From contig JARFPV010000364.1 of NCBI GenBank assembly GCA_029288115.1, positions 1 through 5,762 on the forward strand: a stretch of DNA of 5,762 nt. Reading direction: 5' to 3'. The stretch comes from Akkermansiaceae bacterium (lineage in GTDB: Bacteria; Verrucomicrobiota; Verrucomicrobiia; Verrucomicrobiales; Akkermansiaceae). Position 1 is the first letter of the stretch; each line of letters starts with the position of its first letter. Positions 1-5,209 of this stretch are shown here, piece after piece. The notes below the pieces were generated by a model. The model saw only the letters and a list, made by a program, of their open reading frames with translations. It searched no databases and had not been told where the DNA came from. A program made the position numbers and the translations under genes.

Positions 1-363
1 AGTGTGGCGATCATGAACAAGGGGGAGATTGTGCGGCAGGGAACGATCTCCGAACTGACGGAAAAAACCCGCCGCTACGTGATCCGTACACAAGGTGATA
101 TTCCGGCTGGGATGTTGAGCCAATTGAAAGCTGACGGTGCCGATATCGAGGCCGAAACGATTACCGTCTATCAGAGCGACCCCGCACCAATGCAGCCCAT
201 TCTGGATGCCCTGCGCGCTGCAGGGGTGACGATTGTTGAAATGCGTGAGCTACGGCAGTCGCTTGAGGAAATGTTTATGGAAGCCGTGGAAAACGAAACG
301 ATCGGAGGTACGCAGAAAAAGGCAGGGCCACCTGACCTTCCAGGAAAGGGGAGCCAGTCATGA
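1..363 (+). CDS. ABC transporter ATP-binding protein, C-terminal part (5' end outside window)
   Basis: The frame is open from base 1 (SVAIMNKGEIVRQGT...) and ends in TGA at 361-363; the gene starts upstream of the window. 'VAIMNKGEIV.QGT..EL' is the conserved strand that follows the H-loop in CcmA-type ATPases ('.DRVAIMNKGRI...G'). The Walker A, Q-loop, signature and Walker B motifs would lie upstream and cannot be checked. After it comes a roughly 100-residue C-terminal extension of alternating strands and helices. It ends in 'LRQSLEEMFMEAVENE', the usual 'SLEEvFl.l' end of ATPases paired with ABC-2 permeases, plus a short polar tail. The protein should hydrolyse ATP at the inner membrane face to drive the permease encoded next, whose ATG overlaps this stop as ATGA. 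The substrate is not evident. The ATG at 13 is internal to the domain and is not the true start. Confidence 0.9.
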   Translation, partial: SVAIMNKGEIVRQGTISELTEKTRRYVIRTQGDIPAGMLSQLKADGADIEAETITVYQSDPAPMQPILDALRAAGVTIVEMRELRQSLEEMFMEAVENETIGGTQKKAGPPDLPGKGSQS

Positions 364-1376
364 GGCAAATACTAACCATTCTCTGGGACTCTTACCGGCT
401 ACTTACCGCGAAGAAGCTGTTTTGGGTGGTTTTGGCGCTCACGATGATAATCGCAGGAGCTTATGCCTCGGTGGGGTTCACTCCTGACGGTATTTCCCTA
501 TTCTTCGGAGCATATCACATTGATAGCGACTTTATCGTAGAGGGCAGCCTGATGGCGGAGTATCTCTACATGCTGATTTTTGTGGATTACTTGGTTCCGT
601 ATTGGCTGGGGTTCATGGCATTGGTTCTCGCTTTGATATCGGTGTGCCCGATCTTTCCGGATTTTCTCAAGAGCGGATCCATTGATGTGGCAGTTTCAAA
701 ACCTGTCAATCGAGTCACACTTTTCCTCGTCAAGTATCTGGGCTCCCTTCTGTTTGTGGCGATCCAGGTGTTTGTTTTTTGTGTCGTTGTTTTCATCGCA
801 CAAGGTTTGAGGCTTGGAACATGGAACTGGAATATTTTCCTTGCGGTGCTCTTGCTTACTTTTGTCTTTAGCCTGATTTATTGTGTGGCTGTACTGACCG
901 CAGTTTGGACGCGCTCAACTCTCTTTTCATTGCTCATGGCCTTGCTGCTATGGGGGCTTACTCTTGGCCTCCAATGGGCGGAGATGTTTTTTTACCATGA
1001 GGCATACACCAAACCTGCGATAGGAATGCAGGTGGATTTTGAAACAGCGGAGGTGACTTATTCCGATGAACCCGGTGAGCCGAACGAGGGCATGGTCAAG
1101 GTGCATCGCGTTATCAAGGGCATTTGTACTCCATTGCCAAAAACCCGCGAGGCAACCTACATGTTGAAGAAAAAAATCTCGGTCCAAGGGAAAAATATGA
1201 CCCGGATGTCTGAGTTCATGGAAGCAAGCGCCGATGAATTTGAGCGACGTCAGGCAGAGGCACAGGAGGCATATGAAAACCGACACTCGGATTTCTATGT
1301 GATTGGCACCTCAATGGCATTTCAAGTAGTTGTTCTAGGATTGGCGTGCTTTATCTTTGCGAGAAAAGATTTCTAA
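360..1376 (+). CDS. ABC-2 type transporter permease
   Basis: 338-residue integral membrane protein, partner of the preceding ATPase. Hydrophobic segments lie near residues 20-37, 68-98 (one or two passes), 120-148, 158-182, 185-207 and 314-334. A soluble, charged, presumably extracytoplasmic domain of about 100 residues (about 212-310) sits between the last two; its end is helical and rich in E, A and R. After the second hydrophobic block comes 'SGSIDVAVSKPVNRVTLFLVKYLG', which matches the cytoplasmic 'G.iel.l.kPi.R..l..gKylg' signature of ABC-2 permeases. The ending 'FARKDF' is typical of this family. The ATG overlaps the upstream stop (ATGA), with GGGAG at 349-353 spaced 6 nt before it, which supports this start and translational coupling. 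The exported substrate cannot be told from sequence; NosY/GldF-like export is only a family analogy. Confidence 0.9.
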   Translation: MRQILTILWDSYRLLTAKKLFWVVLALTMIIAGAYASVGFTPDGISLFFGAYHIDSDFIVEGSLMAEYLYMLIFVDYLVPYWLGFMALVLALISVCPIFPDFLKSGSIDVAVSKPVNRVTLFLVKYLGSLLFVAIQVFVFCVVVFIAQGLRLGTWNWNIFLAVLLLTFVFSLIYCVAVLTAVWTRSTLFSLLMALLLWGLTLGLQWAEMFFYHEAYTKPAIGMQVDFETAEVTYSDEPGEPNEGMVKVHRVIKGICTPLPKTREATYMLKKKISVQGKNMTRMSEFMEASADEFERRQAEAQEAYENRHSDFYVIGTSMAFQVVVLGLACFIFARKDF

Positions 1377-1389
1377 CATTTTTGTTGTT

Positions 1390-2022
1390 GTGCCTGTATG
1401 GATTCCTGAGTGGTTGGCATTTGTAGGTGTCATGGCGCTTGGTCAGTTTAGTCCTGGACCGGACATGGTTTTGCTTACGCGCACGGCACTTTTTTCAGGT
1501 AGGAAATCAGGCTGCTGGACCGCAGTCGGCATTGCGTGCGGGTTAGCTTGTCATGCGGCGATTGCTGTGACCGGTGTGGCGGTCATCATGACACGCGGTG
1601 GAACATTCGTGTTGGTGATGAAATGTGCTGCCGCACTTTATCTGACGTGGCTCGCATACCAATTGATTCGAAGCGGTTTGAAGCCATCCCGTTTATCGGT
1701 TGGCGATGGAGAAGGGAAAAAAGAGACTGCATTCACCAGTTGGAAACGTGGTCTGCTTTGTAACCTGCTCAACCCGAAGGTGGCTGTGTTTCTTGCCGGT
1801 GTGACTGCGCCTTTTTTGGCGATACAGGATTCTCCCGACAAGTGGCCACTCGTTCTTTGGCTGACGATTGTGCTAGAGGGGGTGATCCTTTGGTGTGCGT
1901 GGGTGTTTTTACTTCAGGCACCCGTGATCCGTGAGCGCTACCTCCGTGTAGCACATTGGTTTGATCTGGCTTTTGGAGTCATGCTGCTAGGGCTGGCGGT
2001 GATGGTGGTTTGTGTGAAGTAG
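1390..2022 (+). CDS. LysE/RhtB-family amino-acid exporter
   Basis: 210 residues from a GTG start, the normal size of this inner-membrane exporter family. Members expel amino acids or small metabolites, probably by proton exchange. Visible hallmarks are an N-terminal 'WLAFVGVMALGQFSPGPDMVLL' region with the SPGPD motif (residues 21-25), a glycine-rich second helix 'AVGIACGLACHAAIAVTGVA', and 'KRGLLCNLLNPKVAVFL' with NPK at 128-130. Between helices 3 and 4 is the usual charged cytoplasmic loop (about 96-118), and two more C-terminal membrane segments follow. Start choice: the frame stays open back to a TTG at 1357 that would overlap the permease by 20 bp. The GTG at 1390 gives the expected short 'MPVWIPEWLAF' N-terminus and lies 13 bp after the permease stop. 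Neither start has a convincing Shine-Dalgarno. It may be co-transcribed with the ABC genes, without an obvious functional link. The substrate is unknown. Confidence 0.88.
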   Translation: MPVWIPEWLAFVGVMALGQFSPGPDMVLLTRTALFSGRKSGCWTAVGIACGLACHAAIAVTGVAVIMTRGGTFVLVMKCAAALYLTWLAYQLIRSGLKPSRLSVGDGEGKKETAFTSWKRGLLCNLLNPKVAVFLAGVTAPFLAIQDSPDKWPLVLWLTIVLEGVILWCAWVFLLQAPVIRERYLRVAHWFDLAFGVMLLGLAVMVVCVK

Positions 2023-2041
2023 GGTAGCTTTGTAAGCTGCC
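2023..2041. terminator. Hairpin between convergent exporter and hemB genes
   Basis: Immediately after the exporter stop codon, GGTAGCTT and AAGCTGCC form an 8-bp stem (one G-T wobble) around a 3-nt loop TGT. No T-tract follows on either strand, so this is a stable hairpin in the right place but not a classical intrinsic terminator. It could act with Rho or block 3' exonucleases. Confidence 0.35.
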
Positions 2042-2066
2042 GACAGGATATGGCCCATGGGTTGAC

Positions 2067-2095
2067 GACAGCTTGAAAAACTGTCCTACTTTTTC
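2067..2095 (+). terminator. Weak candidate terminator for the + strand operon
   Basis: GACAG (2067-2071) pairs with CTGTC (2081-2085), with an A-rich loop, followed after four bases by T5 at 2090-2094 that already lies inside the hemB 3' end. Only 5 bp of stem makes it weak; it is listed because it is the only stem followed by a T-run in the convergent gap. Confidence 0.2.
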
Positions 2096-3063
2096 AGTTG
2101 CTCCGCCGCCTGCTTTGCAAAATAAGTCAGAATGATGTCTGCACCCGCTCGCTTAATTCCTGTGAGTGATTCCAACACGACAGACTTTTCGTCGAGCCAG
2201 CCATCCTTGCTTGCGGATTTGATCATCAGATACTCGCCACTGACTTGATAGGCCGCCACGGGCAGGGCAGTTGTCTCCCTGACTTGGGAAATGATATCGA
2301 GGTAAGGGCCGGCCGGCTTGATCATGACGACGTCGGCTCCCTCTTCTTCGTCTAACAAGGATTCCCTGATTGCCTCGCGTGCGTTCGCGGGATCCATCTG
2401 ATAGGTTTTTTTGTCGCCTGCCTTGGGGGCGGATTCAAGTGCTCCGCGGAATGGTCCGTAGTAGGCAGAGGCGTATTTCGCGGTGTATGCCATGATGGAA
2501 ACATCCTGGTATCCTTCGGAGTCGAGGGTCGCGCGAATGGCGGCAACTCGGCCGTCCATCATGTCCGAGGGCGAAACTATATCGGCACCTGCCTTGGCGT
2601 GGCAAAGAGCTTGTTGACAGAGGATTTCAACGGTCTCGTCATTAACGATTTCGAGGTCGTCTCCATTTTTTCTGACGATGCCGTCGTGGCCGTCGGCATT
2701 GTAGGGATCGAGCGCCACGTCGGTGATCACACACAATGTTGGGTGGGCGGCTTTAAGGGCCTTGATCGCTTGCGGCACGAGTCCATCGTCGTTGTGGCAT
2801 TCTTCGGCACCTGAGGTTTTCAGAGCTTCAGCGATAGCGGGGAACAGCACGACAGCCTGGATGCCGAGAGCGTGGGCTTCTCCCGCTTCTTTCACGAGTC
2901 CGTTAATCGACCACCGGGTGCAGCCTGGCATCGAGTCGATAGGCTCATCCGTTTCCTTGTCGTGGACAAAGAGAGGATAAATAAAATCGGATGCCGAGAG
3001 CGTGGTCTCGCGTACAAGGGCACGGACAGCGGGGGACTTTCGGTTACGGCGTGGTCGGATCAT
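2086..3063 (-). CDS. hemB: Porphobilinogen synthase (delta-aminolevulinic acid dehydratase)
   Basis: 325 residues, full family length. The enzyme condenses two 5-aminolevulinate molecules to porphobilinogen in the cytoplasm, an early common step to heme and other tetrapyrroles. The N-terminus 'MIRPRRNRKS' followed by 'TLSASDFIYPLFV' (21-33) is typical of the family and fixes the start. The two active-site lysines are visible as K196 in 'YTAKYASAYYGPFR' and K249 in 'VVMIKPAGPYLD'; the latter is the Schiff-base lysine. The metal segment reads 'DVALDPYNADGHDG' (115-128), so the three cysteines of zinc enzymes (the DxCxC...C type) are absent. This places it with the Mg/K-dependent group, as in Pseudomonas and Bradyrhizobium. 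Upstream of the ATG the sequence is AATAAATCCA, with no Shine-Dalgarno. It converges on the exporter gene, and the 672-bp upstream gap suggests its own promoter. No other heme gene is nearby. Confidence 0.97.
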   Translation of the reverse strand: MIRPRRNRKSPAVRALVRETTLSASDFIYPLFVHDKETDEPIDSMPGCTRWSINGLVKEAGEAHALGIQAVVLFPAIAEALKTSGAEECHNDDGLVPQAIKALKAAHPTLCVITDVALDPYNADGHDGIVRKNGDDLEIVNDETVEILCQQALCHAKAGADIVSPSDMMDGRVAAIRATLDSEGYQDVSIMAYTAKYASAYYGPFRGALESAPKAGDKKTYQMDPANAREAIRESLLDEEEGADVVMIKPAGPYLDIISQVRETTALPVAAYQVSGEYLMIKSASKDGWLDEKSVVLESLTGIKRAGADIILTYFAKQAAEQLKK

Positions 3064-3469
3064 GTGGATTTATTAACCGCGAATGGGCACGAATACACGC
3101 GTATTTTTTTTACGAGGTGCCAAGTGCGTCCTTGGGGACTTTTCGAGTATGAGGAATCTCCAGTTTATCCAGAGGTCTTTCACTATTACATGTCAGTCGT
3201 ATTCACCAGCCAGAAGTCCTCATGGCCTCAGAACCCGGTTATTAAAACTCCGGCAGCATTTTGGCAAAACGGGGAAAAACAAAAAAAGTCTGATCTCGAT
3301 GAGCACTTGCAAAAAGAGGCGTAGGAATCCCGCCCGCCATCTTGACCGCCAAAGCTTCAGCGCATGAGACAGCATTCGCGCGATGACCGGATCCAGCCCG
3401 CATATATCACCTAACATTATGTGGATACGTCTTTTTATGCCCGTAGCCTAACACAAAAGCGCTAGGAGT
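3064..3469. other. Intergenic stretch upstream of hemB, no supported gene
   Basis: About 400 bp between the hemB start and the first dispersed repeat copy. Open frames of 65-150 codons exist on both strands, but none shows a recognisable domain or ribosome binding site, and the longest (+, 2872-3324) begins antisense to hemB. The hemB promoter should lie here. A TTGGCA on the - strand (3123 to 3118) resembles a -35 box, but no good -10 box follows at the right spacing. A run of eight T lies at 3104-3111. Nothing else supportable was found. Confidence 0.6.
3078..3107. repeat. Degenerate 10-bp tandem repeat upstream of hemB
   Basis: Three adjacent decamers, CGCGAATGGG, CACGAATACA and CGCGTATTTT, share a C.CG.AT core. 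They resemble the 'CGCGAATGNACNCGAAT' low-complexity intergenic repeats I recall from Verrucomicrobiota and Planctomycetota genomes. They sit 15 bp upstream of the hemB ATG, so they fall in its leader or promoter. The assignment to a repeat family is from memory and not tested. Confidence 0.35.
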
Positions 3470-3557
3470 GATTAAAGCCCCTATCTCCTCCTCGCATGAT
3501 GCTCTCGACCACCTCACTCAAAAAGCAAATTCCTAGCAGTAGCAAATTCCTAGCAGT
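3470..3557 (+). repeat. Dispersed repeat, copy A (partner at 5141-5209)
   Basis: Bases 3505-3540 match 5174-5209 at 33 of 36 positions, including an identical 18-base core CAAAAAGCAAATTCCTAG (3519-3536 and 5188-5205). All three differences are C/T transitions. Weaker similarity with small gaps extends left to GATTAAAGCCCC (3470) against GATCAACCCCC (5141). Both copies have the same orientation, 1.67 kb apart. The left flank carries GCTAGGA (3461-3467), the reverse complement of TCCTAGC near the right end, a possible but very short terminal inverted repeat. No protein-coding signal is evident: two of the three differences are non-synonymous in the frame that is open in both copies. Confidence 0.75.
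3524..3557. repeat. Perfect 17-bp tandem duplication inside repeat copy A
   Basis: AGCAAATTCCTAGCAGT occurs at 3524-3540 and again, without change, at 3541-3557. Copy B has the unit only once (5193-5209, one T for C), so the duplication is specific to copy A and probably recent. It forms the right end of the dispersed repeat. Confidence 0.9.
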
Positions 3558-3558
3558 A

Positions 3559-3636
3559 AGCGGCACCCACGACGAGCTCATCACGCGCAATGGAAAATAC
3601 GCGCAGCTCTCGCGGCAGTCATTTTTAGCGGAGTAA
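3559..3636 (+). pseudogene. Remnant of the C-terminal end of an ABC exporter (MsbA-like)
   Basis: Frame 3559-3636 reads SGTHDEL, then ITRN, then GKYAQLSRQSFLAE and a TAA stop. This matches the last residues of fused permease-ATPase ABC exporters, where 'G.H.eLl...G.Y..l...Q' follows the H-loop. Nothing upstream encodes the rest: the frame runs straight into the dispersed repeat at 3557, and its first ATG (3496) lies inside that repeat, giving only 46 codons. It is therefore a fossil of a deleted or rearranged gene, not a functional transporter. It is unrelated to the intact ABC genes at the window start, whose ATPase has a different C-terminal end. The tail is short, so the call rests on one motif of about 25 residues. 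Confidence 0.6.
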
Positions 3637-3676
3637 TCTTTGCCACGAGTGCCCAAGGTCACCATTTGCCTGCTTA

Positions 3677-3712
3677 AAATTTGCTTTTCCAGAACGGATG
3701 GCCAGCAAATTT
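3677..3712. repeat. AT-rich inverted repeat downstream of the propeller gene
   Basis: AAATTTGCT (3677-3685) and AGCAAATTT (3704-3712) are perfect 9-bp inverted arms around an 18-bp spacer, 24 bp beyond the stop of the - strand propeller gene. The position would suit a transcription end, but the stem is AT-rich and no T-run follows. The arm shares GCAAATT with the dispersed repeat. Confidence 0.45.
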
Positions 3713-3735
3713 GAGGATCCAGTATGCAGGATTAT

Positions 3736-4980
3736 TCAGGGATTACCAGTGACCACCACCACCCTATAAAATTTGCGTTTCATGCCACGCAACTTATCGT
3801 AGACACTCATCGTCAACCCATTCCCGAGAACAGGATCTCCCAGATCATACCAAGGATCGTTACCAACCAAAGAATGACGCCATTGCACCTGATATAGCTC
3901 TCCGCGCTTACTGTCCCAGAACACATGCATGGCAGTCTCTACATTCAAGTTAATTTCTTCAGCGGGTGCAGCCTCATTGATGTAAATAACCCTCAAGTAG
4001 CCATTCGCACCCTGGGATCCGGCGAAAAGAACTCGATTTCTGCGGTCACACTCCAGGATGCGGGCTTCTCCTGAGTTTGGGATTTGTGGCAGTTGCACAT
4101 ATGTCTGGGCATTCCAGACATCAATATGCCCGCTAGTATGAACCGCATACAGGCGCCTCCCATCCGGGCTGTATGTTGCTCCACGCGGATAGGCTCCAGT
4201 GTTAAAGGTGCCGTAGCTGCTAGTTGGATTACTCGCATCCAGCTTGGCGATCTGGTAAGGCGCGCCGGATACAAAAGTAACGTAGTTACCATCCGCACTC
4301 AGCGACATCCCCTGACCATTGGAACCCCATGACCCCGATTTACTGATCGAGAAGGGATTTGTGGTAACATCGAGCACGCTCCAGCTTGAGGGGCTCAGCC
4401 CAGTCTGGTAGTAGATCATTTTCTGCTTGCCTGGCATGCTCTCGATATTCCCACCATAAACCGTAAAACTTGGAGAACTGTAGGTGTCATAGTGATCTCC
4501 TAACTGGTCACCGGTCTCGGCGTCATAAATTCTCATTTCTGAGGAAAACAGGACAAACAATCTACCATTTGAAGAAATCGCCACATCACGGGGATAAGAA
4601 TAAGTACTGATGTGTTTCTCGATTGTGAGCGTACTCAAATTCACCACGGCAATTCCTTGGACAGTGCTGCCGGAATTTGCCACATACAGACGTGAAGAGT
4701 CAGCCGATAATTCCATGCGCAGTGGTGCACTGCCGGTAAAAATGGAAGCGAGCACTGCCAGCGAATTACTATCTATAACCTTCACCGTATTGGTCGAAGG
4801 GCTTGCCACATAGACCCGATCCCGGGTGTTATCCCTTTTCACTTCCGCCACCCCAAAATCAAATTCCTTCAACATGTCGCCATAATCAGCACGTGATGAT
4901 GTGGTGAGGGAAGCAACGGCAACCAGGGTCAACAGGATACGCAACAGAGGGAAACAAACTACATTCATAATGAAATACAT
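3736..4980 (-). CDS. Secreted YVTN-type beta-propeller protein with Verrucomicrobiota-like C-terminal tail
   Basis: 414 residues. The N-terminus has a hydrophobic export signal (about 6-25, 'NVVCFPLLRILLTLVAVASL') with likely cleavage after SSRA (residue 31), so the protein is exported. The body repeats a 40-45-residue beta-propeller blade pattern: 'DRVYVASPSTNTVKVIDSNSL' (54-74), 'LSADSSRLYVANSGS' (91-105), 'RDVAISSNGRLFVLF' (131-145), 'LSADGNYVTFVSG' (227-239), 'YSPDGRRLYAVHTSGHIDVWN' (270-290). That is the YVTN/cytochrome-d1-like propeller family, a binding scaffold; no heme or catalytic motif was seen. The last 60 residues, 'ELYQVQWR...WYDLGDPV...FYRVVVV', resemble the C-terminal module of many Verrucomicrobiota secreted proteins. 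Start: M1 or M5 (4968) both fit a signal peptide; neither has a Shine-Dalgarno. The ligand and role are unknown. It appears monocistronic. Confidence 0.85.
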   Translation of the reverse strand: MYFIMNVVCFPLLRILLTLVAVASLTTSSRADYGDMLKEFDFGVAEVKRDNTRDRVYVASPSTNTVKVIDSNSLAVLASIFTGSAPLRMELSADSSRLYVANSGSTVQGIAVVNLSTLTIEKHISTYSYPRDVAISSNGRLFVLFSSEMRIYDAETGDQLGDHYDTYSSPSFTVYGGNIESMPGKQKMIYYQTGLSPSSWSVLDVTTNPFSISKSGSWGSNGQGMSLSADGNYVTFVSGAPYQIAKLDASNPTSSYGTFNTGAYPRGATYSPDGRRLYAVHTSGHIDVWNAQTYVQLPQIPNSGEARILECDRRNRVLFAGSQGANGYLRVIYINEAAPAEEINLNVETAMHVFWDSKRGELYQVQWRHSLVGNDPWYDLGDPVLGNGLTMSVYDKLRGMKRKFYRVVVVTGNP

Positions 4981-5140
4981 TGGGTTTAAAACGACACTAT
5001 AGACATGACTGTTAGAAATTCACTCATTCGGGAAACGAGTGACCCAGGCGGGTGCCCCCAGTGATCTATCAAAAATTTACAGTCATAGAAAGGCAATTCG
5101 GCAGTACGTCATTGTTCCTAATCGAAAGCCAGATCGCGTT
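4981..5140 (-). promoter_or_regulatory. Upstream region of the propeller gene, possible -10 box and inverted repeat
   Basis: On the - strand, TATAGT (5001 to 4996) matches five of six -10 consensus bases and lies about 15 bp before the ATG at 4980, but no -35 match lies at 16-18 bp. Just upstream, TCACTC (5020-5025) and GAGTGA (5037-5042) are 6-bp inverted arms with an 11-bp spacer, which could be an operator or a weak hairpin in the cysS 3' trailer. No coding signal was found here. This is a weak call. Confidence 0.2.
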
Positions 5141-5209
5141 GATCAACCCCCTTATCACCCCATGAAAGCCCCTTCGATCACCTCACCCAAAAAGCAAATT
5201 CCTAGTAGT
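5141..5209 (+). repeat. Dispersed repeat, copy B (partner at 3470-3557)
   Basis: Second copy of the repeat, same orientation, with a single AGCAAATTCCTAGTAGT unit at its right end (5193-5209). The last base of the shared sequence (5209) directly abuts the cysS stop codon TAA (5212 to 5210 on the - strand), so in the cysS transcript it is the first part of the 3' trailer. The left end begins in the palindrome GTTGATCAAC (5140-5149). Confidence 0.75.

Noticed and set aside
1357..2022. TTG at 1357 as the exporter start
   Set aside because: It would add 11 residues (MREKISNIFVV) not expected before the first LysE helix and would overlap the permease by 20 bp; the GTG at 1390 fits family length better, though ribosome binding sites do not decide it.
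2872..3324. 150-codon + strand frame overlapping the hemB start
   Set aside because: Its first part is the antisense shadow of hemB and the rest shows no domain, signal peptide or ribosome binding site.
3220..3417. 65-codon - strand frame (MLGDICGLDPVIARML...) as a small gene or transposase fragment
   Set aside because: No recognisable motif, no Shine-Dalgarno, and no flanking inverted repeats or target duplication.
3524..3557. Start of a CRISPR-like array
   Set aside because: The two units are directly adjacent with no spacer, and no further units or cas genes are present.
3496..3636. 46-codon + strand frame (MMLSTTSLKKQIPSS...) as a small protein gene
   Set aside because: It is half dispersed repeat, including the 17-bp duplication, and half exporter tail. 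Copy B gives only 18 codons in the same frame, and two of three base differences change the residue, so no selection on a peptide is seen.
3462..3665. 67-codon - strand frame containing LLLLGICFLSEVVES, similar to LLGICFLGEVIEG near 5160-5209
   Set aside because: The similarity comes entirely from the dispersed repeat at DNA level. The frame crosses the antisense of the ABC-exporter remnant and has no ribosome binding site, so it is not a gene.
3677..3712. Intrinsic terminator of the propeller gene
   Set aside because: The stem is mostly A/T, the spacer is 18 bases and no T-run follows on either strand, so it is kept only as an inverted repeat.
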